Shown here one piece after another: positions 1 to 9,018 of a DNA stretch of 64,000 bases (the stretch's first letter is position 1; the number at the start of each line of letters is the position of its first letter). The stretch is from Palsa-504 sp963756575 (lineage in GTDB: Bacteria; Actinomycetota; Actinomycetes; Streptosporangiales; Streptosporangiaceae): contig CAVWOM010000008.1 of the NCBI GenBank assembly GCA_963756575.1, positions 558,001 through 622,000 of the forward strand, read 5' to 3'. A program made the position numbers and the translations under genes. Under the pieces are notes generated by a model that made no database searches, was not told the DNA's origin, and saw only the letters and a program-made list of their open reading frames with translations.

Positions 1-261
1 GCCGGGAGCCGCCTGCACGCCGTCGCGGACGAGGGCGTCCCCTTCCGTGACATCGCGGCCGCCATCGGACGCGGCCTCGGCGTGCCGGTGGCCAGCGTCT
101 CCGCCGCCGACGCGGGAGAGCGCTTCGCCTTCCTGGGCGGGTTCGTGGGCGTGGACAACCCGGTCTCCAGCGAGGTGACCAGGAAGCTGCTCGGGTGGGA
201 GCCGGCGCATCCCGGGCTCATCGAGGACCTGGAGCACGGGCACTACCTCAAGCAGGGCTGA
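1..261 (+). CDS. NAD-dependent epimerase/dehydratase family protein, C-terminal part
   Basis: The reading frame is open from the first base and stops with TGA at 259-261, giving 86 residues of a C-terminus; the 5' part lies outside the window. The segment GSRLHAVADEGVPFRDIA, followed by a Gly-rich helix and a tail with LLGWEPAHPGL and GHYL, is what I recognise as the C-terminal substrate-binding end of atypical SDR/NAD(P)-dependent epimerase-type oxidoreductases. The Rossmann cofactor motif would lie upstream and cannot be checked. The substrate is unknown. Confidence 0.75.
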   Translation, partial: AGSRLHAVADEGVPFRDIAAAIGRGLGVPVASVSAADAGERFAFLGGFVGVDNPVSSEVTRKLLGWEPAHPGLIEDLEHGHYLKQG

Positions 262-366
262 GCCGATCCGGCGGGCTGGCCGCGGTCCGGGCGATTTCCG
301 TGATGGCGGCCGGCCGGACCCGGCAGCACCCGCCGATGATCCGCGCTCCCGCCGCTATCCATTCCT

Positions 367-1361
367 GTGCCTGGCCGGGGGAGTACCGGGACAACCCCGT
401 CCAGGCGCGCCGCCGCGCGTCCCACCTGGACCAGCCCGGGCGACCCGGCCGCCACCTGGTGGACGGCGGTGCCTGATTTCCGGCCCCTGGAGTGGATGAG
501 CGAGCAGGTGGAAGCGGGCACCGACCTGTTCGCGCAGTTCGCCCTGGCCGCGGCCGAGCAGGCGGTACGGCAAGCCGGGCTGGCCGCCTTCGACCCGCGC
601 CGGACCGCGGTGGTGCACGGCACCAGCATGGGCGGCATGCGCGCGCTCGCCAAGGGCCAGTATCAGCTGGACACGTCCGGTCCGGACGCCATCGACCGCA
701 AGACGGTCATCAAGATCTGGCCCAGCATGGCCGCGGCGCAGATAGCGATGCGGTACGGGCTGCACGGCCCGCAGATCACCGTCTGCACCGCCTGCGCGTC
801 CTCCATCGACGCGATCGGGACCGCCGCCCGGCTGATCGCCGAGGGACGGGCCGACGTGGCCATCGCCGGCGGGACCGAGGGCGGCTTCCCGCTGGCCAGC
901 GGAGAACCGGACGGCGATTTCGTGCCGGTCAACTTCTACGCCCAGGCCCGCTTCGCCATGGAGACCGGCGCCACCGACCGGCTGCGGGCGAGCCTGCCGT
1001 TCGACCGCGCCCGGTCGGGGATCGTCACCGGCGAGGGCTCGGCCATGGTGGTGCTGGAACGGGCCGGGCACGCCCGCGCCTGCGGCGCCACGGCGCTGGC
1101 CGAGGTCCTGGGGTACGCGTCGCTGGCGGACGGATATCATCCGTCCGCGCCCGACCCGACCGGGCAGCGCCCTGACCGAGGGCACCTTCCCCCAACGTCG
1201 CCGGGACCAGCGACGTCGACCCCGAAGCGGACTTCCGCGTGGTGACCGGGCAGCCGGCCGAGGTCGACGTGGCCTATCTCCAGGTGAACGCGTTCGGGTT
1301 CGGCGGCCAGGACAGCTCGCTCGTGCTCGGGCGCGGCGGACACCAGGCAGGGCCCGCGTGA
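367..1361 (+). pseudogene. beta-ketoacyl synthase remnant (N-terminus missing, middle deleted)
   Basis: From about 474 the frame reads as the core of a ketosynthase (KAS II/PKS type): the acyl-enzyme cysteine motif CTACASSID is at about 785-810 and a GEGSAMVVLERA strand follows at about 1030-1060. The frame breaks after HPSAPDPTG near 1160. After a gap in the family sequence, the C-terminal motif NAFGFGGQDSSLVL appears in another frame, ending with TGA at 1359-1361. The segment between them, which normally carries the two catalytic histidines and about 100 residues, is absent, as is the normal N-terminus. It cannot be a working ketosynthase. The next gene is also a remnant of acyl-activating chemistry, so a lost fatty-acid or polyketide-like cluster is plausible. 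Confidence 0.75.
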
Positions 1362-1404
1362 ACATCGGGATCTCGGTCGGCCATCACTGGCCGACGGGGA
1401 CTAC

Positions 1405-2547
1405 GTGCGGGCCGCCGGCTCGGGCGCTACGTCACCGCTCGGGTCTTTGCTGGAGACGGCCGGTTCCGCCGACGCGCTGATCCAGTACACCAGCGGCACG
1501 ACCGGCCGCCCCAAGGGCGCGACGTTCACCCACGACGCGGTGCTCATGCACGCCGCCAACGTGGCGCTGGAGTACACGATCGATCCCGCCAGCCGGGTCC
1601 TGATCAGCATCCCGCACAACTCGGCCACGAACATCCAGACGATCCCCGCGCTCTACACCGGGGCGACGCTGGTACTGGGCGACGTCCGCGCCTTCGACGG
1701 CGCGGCGTGGCTGGAGCGGGCGAACCGCCTGGGCGTCACGCACTCGCAGGTCGTCCCGACCATGCTGTACCGGGTCCTGGAGGTGGCGCGGCGGTCGGGC
1801 CAGGCCATGCCGGCGATGCGGCGGCTGGGGTACGGGTCCGCGCCGGTCCCGCCGGAACGGGTGAAAGAGCTGGTCGAGGTGTTCGGCAACATCTTCATCC
1901 AGCTGTACGGGATGATCGAGGTCGCCGCCATCGGCACCATGCTGCGGCCAGAAGATCACGCCCGGGCCCTGGGCGGCGAGCCGGGCCTGCTGGCCTCGAT
2001 CGGCCAGCCTTCCTACGGCATCGACGTCCGCGTGGCCGGTCCCGCGGGCGAGCTGCTCGATCTCAGCGGCCGCGGTGAAGTCGTCTTCAAGGGCCCGTAC
2101 GTGATGCGCGGCTACTGGAACGAGCCCGAGCTGACCAAGGCGGCGATCCGGGACGGGTGGATGCATTCCGGCGACGTGGCGGAAATCCGCGACGGCTGGT
2201 TCTACCTGGTCGACCGCATCAAGGACATCATCATCCGGGGCGGGCAGAACATCGCCAGCAAAGAGGTCGAGGAAGCGCTCTATCACCACCCCGCCGTCAT
2301 GGAGGCGGCCGTCATCGGCGTCCCCAGCACGGAGTGGGGCGAGGGCATCGTCGCGGTGGTGGTCCTGCGGCCGGGCGAGCGGGCCAGCGCCGACGAGCTC
2401 CGCGCCGCGGCCCTCGCCAGCGGGCTGACCAGGTTCAAGTGCCCGGTGCGGATCGATTTCGAGCCGGAACCGCCGCGCAACGCGATCGGCAAGATCCAGA
2501 AGCAGAAACTCCGGTCGCGCTACGCCGCCCCCGCGGCCGGAGGCTAG
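1405..2547 (+). pseudogene. acyl-CoA synthetase / AMP-dependent ligase, N-terminally truncated
   Basis: This 380-residue frame (GTG at 1405) carries the adenylate-forming core: the phosphate-binding loop YTSGTTGRPKG at about residues 28-38, the A5 motif YGMIEVA, the hinge region SGDV...DGWFYLVDRIKDII and the A10 lysine region RNAIGKIQKQKLR. Complete members are about 500 residues and have about 150 residues before the P-loop; here only about 25 precede it. The upstream sequence does not supply the missing domain in any frame. It directly follows the ketosynthase remnant. Family membership is certain; function is doubtful because the missing N-terminal part builds much of the acyl pocket. It may still be transcribed, since the rest is undamaged. 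Confidence 0.75.
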
Positions 2548-3434
2548 GGCAGGCCGGCCCGGGGGGTGTCGACCCGGACGGTCACCAGGCTCGCCTCGCG
2601 GGCGTTCTTGCGGGCTTCCTCCTGGAAGTCGGGCGCGGTGCAGATGAACAAGGTGCGGCCGTCGGCTCCGCCGAGCATGCAGGCGAAGACGCCGGTGCCG
2701 GGCTGGATCTCCGCGGTGATCTCGCCGCCCAGGACCCGGATGACCCGGCCGTTCAGGCCGTCCGCGATCCACATCGCCCCGTCCGCGTCCAGGCAGCAGC
2801 CGTCGGGGGCGACGACGACCTGGCCGAGCATCTTCCCGAGCTCGCGGTCGCCCGGCAGCTCCCCGAACCGCGCCCAGGTGCGGCGGTTGGCCAGGCTGCC
2901 GTCCGCGGCGATGTCGAACGCGCTGACGCGGTTGCCGAAGGTCTCGTCCACCAGCAGCGTGCCGTCCTCGGTGATCACGCTGCCGTTGGGGAACCACATG
3001 TCCCCGGCGACCTTGGTGATCGTCCCGTCCGGATCGACCCGCAGCAGGCTGGCCGGCTTGAGGTCGGCCCCGCCCATCAGGTCGAAGCCGAACTCGCCCA
3101 CGAAGGCCCGGCCGCGGGCGTCGACCACCATGTCGTTGAGGTGCCCGTTGATGTAACCCGACAGGTCCGCGTGAGTGACCAGGGTGCCGTCGGCCTCCCG
3201 GCGCAGCAGGCGGCCGTCGCGCATGGAGACGACCAGCAGCCGTCCGTCCGGCAGCCAGCCGAGCCCGGACGGCTGCTGGGCGACCTCGGCTTCGGTCCGC
3301 AGGTCGCTGCCGTCCTCGGCCGCGGAGTGCACGCGGCCGGTGTAGAAATCGGAGAACCAGATCCGCTGGTCATGCCAGCGGGGTCCCTCCAGGTAGGACA
3401 TGCCGGTGACGATGGTACTGATCTCGCTGCTCAT
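2544..3434 (-). CDS. SMP-30/gluconolactonase/LRE family protein
   Basis: A 296-residue beta-propeller hydrolase, ATG at 3434 preceded by GGAGGA. Family metal-site features are visible: EGPRWH near the N-terminus (Glu16), NDMVVDARGRAFVGEFG in the middle, WFPNGS, and the Asp-containing blade PDGCCLDADGAMWIADG. Members are divalent-metal lactonases or sugar-acid lactone hydrolases, normally cytoplasmic; no signal peptide is seen. It overlaps the convergent ligase remnant by 4 bases and lies 27 bases downstream of the LLM oxidoreductase on the same strand, so the two are probably co-transcribed. The natural lactone is unknown. Confidence 0.9.
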   Translation of the reverse strand: MSSEISTIVTGMSYLEGPRWHDQRIWFSDFYTGRVHSAAEDGSDLRTEAEVAQQPSGLGWLPDGRLLVVSMRDGRLLRREADGTLVTHADLSGYINGHLNDMVVDARGRAFVGEFGFDLMGGADLKPASLLRVDPDGTITKVAGDMWFPNGSVITEDGTLLVDETFGNRVSAFDIAADGSLANRRTWARFGELPGDRELGKMLGQVVVAPDGCCLDADGAMWIADGLNGRVIRVLGGEITAEIQPGTGVFACMLGGADGRTLFICTAPDFQEEARKNAREASLVTVRVDTPRAGLP

Positions 3435-3461
3435 GCATCCTCCTGGAGGGTGTGCGGCGAC

Positions 3462-4451
3462 CTATCCGCGGGCCGCATCGAGAAAGCGTTCCAGCTCGGC
3501 CCGGATGTCGGGTCCGCACGGCTGGTAGACGACTTCGGTGATGCCACGGGCACTGTAGTCCTCGAGGGTCCGCCGGACCTGGTTCCGGGTTCCACTCAGC
3601 GTGACGTCGCGGAGCGTGCTGCTGCCGCCGGCCCGCCAGCTGGCCTCGTCGGCGGCGTTGAGCTCGACGCAGTGACCGGCGTGCACGGCGAGGTGGCGCT
3701 CCGGCTCGGGAGCCTGCTCGATAACGCTGAGCCACTCGTCTCCGTGGGGGAGGGCGCGCACGGCGTCGGGGCCGCCGAACTCGTAGGCGCCGTGCAGCGA
3801 CAGGGCCCAGCCCGGGCCGCCGGCCGAACGGGCGTGCGCTGAGTCGTCCGGTTCCCCCTCGTCGAGCACCGTGCCCCAGGCGAGATAGGCGGTCCACGAG
3901 TAGTCGGTCATGAACGCCGGCATCGCCAAGGTGGCGAACAGGCCGTCGCCCAGTTCACGGGCGACCTTGCCGCCCTTGGGGCCGAGGGCGGCGATCAGGA
4001 CCGGTACCTCGACCGGACGGGCGGGCGCGTGCCCGTCCGGATGCAGCATCTGCATGCGGGCGCCTTCCCATTCCACCACCTCACCCCGGAGCAGGGCCCG
4101 GTACGCGCGGATATAGGCGGCCATGAACGACCAGGGGATGGCGGGATAGCCCATGGCCCGGCGGCCGGTGAAGCCCGTGCCGAAGGAGACCGCGACGCGG
4201 CCCGGCGCGAGCGCGCACAGCGTGGCGGTGGCGGCGGCGTTGACCATCGGATGACGCAGGCTCGGCACGAGCACCCCGGGACCGAGACCGATGCGTTCGG
4301 TCCGTTCCGCGGCGAGTGCCAGCGTCATCCAGACGTCCGGGCTCTGCTGAGGCGTGTCGTAGATCCAGGCCCGGTCGTAGCCGAGTTCCTCGGCCAGCGT
4401 GATGTTGTCAGGAGTGTCCAGGGCGGTCGGGAACGCGCACGACACCTCCAT
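3462..4451 (-). CDS. LLM-class (luciferase-like) flavin-dependent oxidoreductase
   Basis: A 329-residue TIM-barrel protein starting MEVSCAFPT at ATG 4451 behind a strong SD (AAAGGAGG, 6 bases upstream). Bacterial luciferase-like/F420-type features are present: the N-terminal strand, LAEELGYDRAWIYDTP, GLGPGVLVPSLRHP and a GTGFTGRRAMG loop, followed by FMAAYIRAYRALLRG. Enzymes of this class use FMN or F420H2, and the actinobacterial branch often uses F420. It is probably co-transcribed with the downstream SMP-30 lactonase, suggesting joint processing of a cyclic substrate, but this is an inference from position only. Confidence 0.88.
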   Translation of the reverse strand: MEVSCAFPTALDTPDNITLAEELGYDRAWIYDTPQQSPDVWMTLALAAERTERIGLGPGVLVPSLRHPMVNAAATATLCALAPGRVAVSFGTGFTGRRAMGYPAIPWSFMAAYIRAYRALLRGEVVEWEGARMQMLHPDGHAPARPVEVPVLIAALGPKGGKVARELGDGLFATLAMPAFMTDYSWTAYLAWGTVLDEGEPDDSAHARSAGGPGWALSLHGAYEFGGPDAVRALPHGDEWLSVIEQAPEPERHLAVHAGHCVELNAADEASWRAGGSSTLRDVTLSGTRNQVRRTLEDYSARGITEVVYQPCGPDIRAELERFLDAARG

Positions 4452-4531
4452 GGGTGCCTCCTTTCGCTCCCTTCGCACCCTACGCTCGGCTACGCCGGCT
4501 GGACAGATCCGCCAGGCGTGAGGCAGGCGGA

Positions 4532-4705
4532 TCAGGCCGCCCGGCCGAGCCGTCCGGCGGTATCGCGGTTGGCGGGTGCGGCCGCCGGGTCCGGGCGGCG
4601 AGGCCGCGGTACGCGGGCCGAGCGGATGATGGCTTCGCCGGCCCGCGTCAGCTCGTCGTTGACGTGCCGTAGGGCGTGGATCACGGGGTTCAGGGTTCTG
4701 TTCAT
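4532..4705 (-). CDS. small hypothetical protein (57 aa)
   Basis: A short frame starting MNRTLNPVIHALRHVNDELTR at ATG 4705, preceded by AAGGAGG at a good distance; this SD is why I choose this start over the longer in-frame one at 4786. The N-terminal half can form one amphipathic helix, and the C-terminal half is Arg/Pro/Ala-rich and likely disordered. No family is recognised. It lies alone between the LLM oxidoreductase and the ABC membrane protein, all on the minus strand. Confidence 0.5.
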   Translation of the reverse strand: MNRTLNPVIHALRHVNDELTRAGEAIIRSARVPRPRRPDPAAAPANRDTAGRLGRAA

Positions 4706-4834
4706 GTCTTCCTCCTTGACATCTGGAGTCAAGTCGGTCGCGGTGGAACCGCCGTGCCGCTGGTGTGATGACCGCATGGAGGTCAAAGCGCCCGCTGGAG
4801 CTCAGGCGCGGATGGCCTGCCAGCCGGCTGACGA

Positions 4835-6310
4835 TCACGGAGCGCCGGGTACCCACTGGGGCAGCCGTCGGCCGTCGGCCGACAGGACGATGGCTACCGC
4901 GCACGCCGCGAGGATGATCCACCACACGTGATCGGAGGACAGGCCGCCGGCCCCGGAGGCCGGGAACGTGCGGACCCAGCGCGCGACCTGCGGCACGAGG
5001 CTGGGTGCCATCAGCACCAGCACCACGGCGGTGCTGGCCACCGCACCCGGTTCCCCCGCCCGGGTCCGGAGCACGCACGCGACGGCGAACCCGAGCAGCA
5101 CGTTGCCGCCCAGCGCGAGACCGGCCGCCGCCCAGGGCAGCGCCTGGCCGCGCAGGGCCGCCGCCAGCAGCACCAGCGCGCCGACGGCGAGCGGCGCCAG
5201 CAGCGCCACGGCGCGGATCCGGGTGCGCCGGACCGGTCCGGTCGGCGTCACGTCGACGACCAGGCTGGCCGGCTCGTCGAGGGTGAACGCCGCGGCCGCG
5301 GCGAGCAGCACGAAGCAGAGCGGGAGCAGCACGGTGGCGGCGGCCGGGAACGCGGCCCCGCCGCCGCCGACCACGACCGCCACCCCGCTGAGACCCGCGA
5401 CCGCCGGCCACGCCCCGGCCCGGAGCACCGGTATGAGCATCACGCGGTGAGGGCGTGGGTGAACCCGCCGAAGGCCGGCCAGCACGAGCAGGATCACGGC
5501 CGCCACGCCCGCGACGCCGAGGGCGCGGATGATCCGGGCGCGCACCTGTCCTTCGGCCCCGCGCAGCAGCGCCACCAGGACCGCGATCGCGCACAGGGCG
5601 AGCTGCCAGCCGAGGAAGAACCACGGCGACCCGCGCCAGGCGGTGACGCCGCCGATGTCCGACTGGAGCGTGAAGAAGGCGAACGGCGAGAACAGCCGCA
5701 GCACCGTGGCGAGGGCCGAGTTCACATGCCACATGGCCAGGATCGTCACCAGCTCCACCCAGCCGAAGATGACCAGGAACAGCACGAACGCGGCGCCGGG
5801 GAACCGCACCCAGCGGCCCAGCGCGACCCCGAGCAGCGGGCCGCCGAGCGAGGGGACGACGATCTGCGAAACCAGGACGGCGATCCGCGCGGACGGGCTG
5901 AACGGCCCGTACACCGCGTCGCCGACGGGGTAGGAGTGCAGCATCCCGAACAGGGCCACGACACCGCAGAGGAACGGCACGATCGCGACGCAGCAGAGGG
6001 CGGCGGTGCGGGCCGGCCGCGTGACCGGGGTGACGCCGACGACCGGTTCGCTCGCGCGCATCAACCGGGTCAGCCAGTACGTGGCCATCATGCCGAGCCC
6101 GCCGAGGAAGACCGCCGGGTACCCGTTCACTGAGTCGATCTCGGTGGTCGTGCTGCCCCCGCCGGTCCACGTCGTCCACTCGGCCAGCACCAGGCCAAGC
6201 AGGAAGACCGGGTTGAGGACGAACCGGCGCAGCTCCCGGGCGGCGAGCGCGGTGAAGGTGCCGCGCGCCGGGGAGGTGGCGGGCGGCCCGAACGTGATCG
6301 TCGCGGTCAT
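4835..6310 (-). CDS. ABC transporter membrane protein (ABC-2 like), last gene of sigma-factor operon
   Basis: A 491-residue, very hydrophobic protein with about 12 predicted membrane segments. It starts MTATITFGP at ATG 6310, and the start overlaps the ATPase stop by 4 bases (ATGA). The N-terminal half resembles ABC-2 export permeases (ARELRRFVLNPVFLLGL, then a periplasmic loop). A charged stretch RRVHPRPHR near residue 290 divides it from a second membrane half, so it may be a fusion of two permease halves that other genomes encode separately. With the ATPase immediately upstream it should form a complete exporter. The substrate is unknown. Confidence 0.8.
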   Translation of the reverse strand: MTATITFGPPATSPARGTFTALAARELRRFVLNPVFLLGLVLAEWTTWTGGGSTTTEIDSVNGYPAVFLGGLGMMATYWLTRLMRASEPVVGVTPVTRPARTAALCCVAIVPFLCGVVALFGMLHSYPVGDAVYGPFSPSARIAVLVSQIVVPSLGGPLLGVALGRWVRFPGAAFVLFLVIFGWVELVTILAMWHVNSALATVLRLFSPFAFFTLQSDIGGVTAWRGSPWFFLGWQLALCAIAVLVALLRGAEGQVRARIIRALGVAGVAAVILLVLAGLRRVHPRPHRVMLIPVLRAGAWPAVAGLSGVAVVVGGGGAAFPAAATVLLPLCFVLLAAAAAFTLDEPASLVVDVTPTGPVRRTRIRAVALLAPLAVGALVLLAAALRGQALPWAAAGLALGGNVLLGFAVACVLRTRAGEPGAVASTAVVLVLMAPSLVPQVARWVRTFPASGAGGLSSDHVWWIILAACAVAIVLSADGRRLPQWVPGAP

Positions 6311-7188
6311 GACGCCACCTCCTGGGTGGTCTCGGGCTCGGGCGACCCGCCGCGCAGCAGCAGGTACGCGTCTTCGAGGGACGGCTCGACCTGCTCGACC
6401 CCGTCTCTGACGTGTCCGCCGACGTTGCGGTACCGGCCGGTGCCGGTGCGCCAGGAGACGCTCGCGGCCGGATCCGGCTCGTCGGCCAGCCAGACCCGGC
6501 CCGCCGCCTGACCGGTCAGCTCGGTGACCGGCCCGTCGTAGCGGACCCGGCCGCGGTCCAGGACGATCACGCGCTCGCACAGGGCGGCGACGTCCTCGGT
6601 CTGGTGGGTGGACAGCACCACGATCGAGGTCCGCGCGATCTCCGCGAGCACGGTCCGCAGCGTCACCCGCTGCTCCGGGTCGACGCCGGTGGTCGGCTCG
6701 TCCAGGATCAGCACCCGCGGCGAGCCGAGCAGCGCCTGGGCCAGCGCGACCCGGCGGCGCTGGCCGCCGGACATGGCCCGGATGCGCTTCGAGCCGAGGT
6801 CGGATAGCCCGACCAGGTCGAGTACGCGGCGCACTTCCGCGTGCCGCGCCGACGGCTGGGTCCACTCCTTGAGCAGCGCGATGTAGTCCACGAAGGCGAA
6901 GGCGGTGAAGCCGCGCGGGAAGCCGATCTCCTGCGGCAGGTAGCCGAGCTGGCGGCGGATGTCGGTGCGTTCGGCCGGTACCTCGGGGTCCAGGCCCAGC
7001 ACGCTCACCTGTCCCTGGCTGGGCGGCAGCGCGGTAGCCAGCAGCCGGAGCAGTGTCGTCTTGCCGGCGCCGTTGGGGCCGAGCAGCCCGGTCACGCCGG
7101 ATTTCAGGTCCAGGTCGACGCCGGCCAGCGCCCGGGTGGCACCGAACGTGCGCCCGGCGTCGCGCAGGCTGATCGAAGCCGTCGCCAT
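6307..7188 (-). CDS. ABC transporter ATP-binding protein
   Basis: 293 residues from ATG 7188, preceded by GGAGG. Walker A GPNGAGKTT is at residues 37-45, Q-loop LPQE at about 84, signature MSGGQ at 139-143, Walker B VLILDEP at 159-165 and the H-loop His in LSTHQTED. All catalytic residues are present, unlike the ATPase at 45.4-45.9 kb. A C-terminal extension ending with SLEDAYLLL is typical of exporters paired with ABC-2 permeases. It is third in the operon, 14 bases after the zinc-finger membrane protein, and is translationally coupled to the permease. Confidence 0.93.
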   Translation of the reverse strand: MATASISLRDAGRTFGATRALAGVDLDLKSGVTGLLGPNGAGKTTLLRLLATALPPSQGQVSVLGLDPEVPAERTDIRRQLGYLPQEIGFPRGFTAFAFVDYIALLKEWTQPSARHAEVRRVLDLVGLSDLGSKRIRAMSGGQRRRVALAQALLGSPRVLILDEPTTGVDPEQRVTLRTVLAEIARTSIVVLSTHQTEDVAALCERVIVLDRGRVRYDGPVTELTGQAAGRVWLADEPDPAASVSWRTGTGRYRNVGGHVRDGVEQVEPSLEDAYLLLRGGSPEPETTQEVAS

Positions 7189-7202
7189 TGCTACCTCCAC
7201 GG

Positions 7203-8021
7203 TTATCTCCACGGCCGAAGCTGATGCAGCCGACGCCGGCGCACACCGAAGATCAAGAACGAAGCCGCCGCCAGCGCCAGGAAAGCTGCCTGGGCCGGGG
7301 CCTGGAGCACTACGTCCGGCGAACTGATCCGGAACGCCAGCAGCCAGATCACCGCGAGCCAGCCGGAGCTGACCACGACGGCCGAACGGAGCGGGCTGAA
7401 CCAGGTCGATGCGGCCAGGACCACCGCGACGAAGCCGACCGCCGGCAGCAGCCAGGCGAACGGTTCTTCGGTCGGTATGAACAGGCCGGAGACCAGCACC
7501 GCCGGCAGCGCGAGCGCGAGCACCGCGACCGTGCGCAGCAGGATCAGCCGGAGCATCGGATAGGGCGTGACCAGTTCCGGTTCGAGGGCCGGGTCCATCC
7601 ACGGGTCGTAGCTGGACGCGACCACCAGGCAGGGCACGACCGGCGCCACCGACAGGAACAGCCACATCCCCCGGGCGTGCCCGACCGCCGCCGCGATCGC
7701 GGCGAACGCGAGGACCGCGACCACGCCGGTCAGCCACACGCCGCGGAAGGCGCTGGCCACCGCGACCAGCCGCGCCTCCTGGGCGGGCAGGCCGGCGCCG
7801 CGCAGCAGCCGCTCGAACACCGACGGCCGCGGCACTTCGATGGCGTCCCGGGTGCGGTCCCACACCGCGGCCAGGTCGATCACGCTCGCAGCGACGGTGA
7901 CCCGGGTCCGGCACGGCTCGCAGGACAGCAGGTGCTGCTCGGCCGAGGCCCCTTCGGCCAGCGAATCGGTCCGCTCGACGTAGCGCCGCAGTGCGTCGTC
8001 GCCGAGGTGCCAGCCGGTCAT
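7203..8021 (-). CDS. polytopic membrane protein with zinc-finger anti-sigma N-terminus
   Basis: 272 residues from ATG 8021, with the start overlapping the sigma-factor stop (ATGA). The N-terminus has the zinc-associated anti-sigma signature H-x3-C-x2-C (His30, Cys34, Cys37, in EQHLLSCEPC), followed by a cytosolic stretch and then about six hydrophobic segments from residue 90 onwards. A typical zinc-finger anti-sigma protein has a single membrane helix, so the polytopic membrane domain is notable. The position directly behind an ECF sigma factor and the coupled translation support a role in holding that sigma at the membrane. The C-terminus is basic (RRRRLHQ), consistent with a cytosolic end. 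Confidence 0.8.
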   Translation of the reverse strand: MTGWHLGDDALRRYVERTDSLAEGASAEQHLLSCEPCRTRVTVAASVIDLAAVWDRTRDAIEVPRPSVFERLLRGAGLPAQEARLVAVASAFRGVWLTGVVAVLAFAAIAAAVGHARGMWLFLSVAPVVPCLVVASSYDPWMDPALEPELVTPYPMLRLILLRTVAVLALALPAVLVSGLFIPTEEPFAWLLPAVGFVAVVLAASTWFSPLRSAVVVSSGWLAVIWLLAFRISSPDVVLQAPAQAAFLALAAASFLIFGVRRRRLHQLRPWR

Positions 8022-8554
8022 GACGGTCCTTCCGCTAGGGCGGTTCGCAGGTGCGCCTTGGCCCGGTAGAGCCTGGTCTTCACGCTGCTCACCGGGACGT
8101 GCAGCAGGTGCGCCGCCTCCTTGGCGGACAGGCCGTCGAGCACGACGGCCTGGATCACGGCGCGCATCTCCGGCGACAGCCGGGCCAGCGCCTGGCCGAT
8201 GTCGCCGTACTCCACCGACAGCAGCACCTGGTCTTCCGCGGCCGGCGCGACCTCGGCGGCCTCGAACACGGCGGCGACGCCGCCGCCGGTCCGCAGGCGG
8301 CTCACCAGCCGGCGGATCGCGATCCCCCACAGCCACGCCGCGATGTCCCCGTCGCCGCGGAAGCCCCGCGGTTTCTGCCAGACGGCGACGAACGTGTCCT
8401 GGATCGCGTCCGCTACGAGGTCGCGGTCGTTGCACCGCCGGGCGAGCCGGATCGCGAGCCAGCCGGCGTGACGTTCGTAGAGCGTGCGGAAGGCGCCCAT
8501 GTCGCGTTCGGCGACGGCGAGAAGCAGCGTCTCGTCGCTCGGGCGGCTCTCCAT
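8018..8554 (-). CDS. ECF-type RNA polymerase sigma factor
   Basis: 178 residues from ATG 8554. The region 2 signature is DLVADAIQDTFVAVWQK, and the region 4 helix-turn-helix is LSAKEAAHLLHVPVSSVKTRLYRAKAHLR. The length is normal for a two-domain ECF sigma. It is first of four tightly packed genes (sigma, zinc-finger membrane protein, ABC ATPase, ABC membrane protein), so the regulon probably includes its own operon. I could not find a convincing GGAAC-n16/17-CGTT promoter directly upstream, so autoregulation is not shown by the sequence. Confidence 0.92.
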   Translation of the reverse strand: MESRPSDETLLLAVAERDMGAFRTLYERHAGWLAIRLARRCNDRDLVADAIQDTFVAVWQKPRGFRGDGDIAAWLWGIAIRRLVSRLRTGGGVAAVFEAAEVAPAAEDQVLLSVEYGDIGQALARLSPEMRAVIQAVVLDGLSAKEAAHLLHVPVSSVKTRLYRAKAHLRTALAEGPS

Positions 8555-8720
8555 GTCCTAACTGTCGCCTCGCCAGCCCGGAAAAGTTTCACTCCGCCGT
8601 GGATTTCCCGGCTACCGCACCGGCTGGCCTCCCCACATGGGATCCCGGCGGCCGCACCCGCCCCAGCCGCCGCACCCGCCATCGCCACCCCCGCCGCCGG
8701 CTACCGGCGGAGCGGGTCGG

Positions 8721-8766
8721 TGGAACATCCACCCGGCTCACGCCGGACGATGGAACATCAACCCGG
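8721..8766. repeat. direct repeat pair, 30-base spacing
   Basis: TGGAACATCCACCCGG at 8721-8736 and TGGAACATCAACCCGG at 8751-8766 differ at one base. The 30-base centre distance is close to three helical turns, so both copies face the same side of DNA, as expected for a tandem operator. They lie about 165-210 bases upstream of the sigma-factor start and about 400 bases upstream of the cellulase start. The regulator is unknown. Confidence 0.4.
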
Positions 8767-8983
8767 TCCGGACTGTGCCTGCGCCGGGACACCTGGGGCA
8801 CATGAGGCCTGTGGGACCCGAGATACCGCGACCGCTCGAAACTCACCGGAGAACAGACACCGCGATGCGGCATCGTGGTGGTTCTGCCCACCACAGCGTC
8901 ACATCGAGGTGGCTATACCAGGGGCCGGTGCCGCGTGACGGGCGGCCCATGGCGGGTCTCCCCGCTTATTCGCCAGGAAGTAG

Positions 8984-9018
8984 CGCTCTGGCCGGGCCGC
9001 GAGGGCCCGGCCAGAGCG
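8984..9018. terminator. perfect 15-bp hairpin upstream of the cellulase gene
   Basis: The arms CGCTCTGGCCGGGCC (8984-8998) and its exact complement (9004-9018) enclose a 5-base loop GCGAG. The stem is very GC-rich. No real T-run follows on either strand (TAATAACTT follows on the plus strand), so it is either an actinobacterial-type terminator or an insulating or RNA-stabilising hairpin in the cellulase leader. Confidence 0.5.

Noticed and set aside
4928..6133. Long plus-strand open frame opposite the ABC membrane protein
   Set aside because: Low-complexity Arg/Gly/Asp sequence without family signature; the minus-strand frame has membrane helices and a coupled start.
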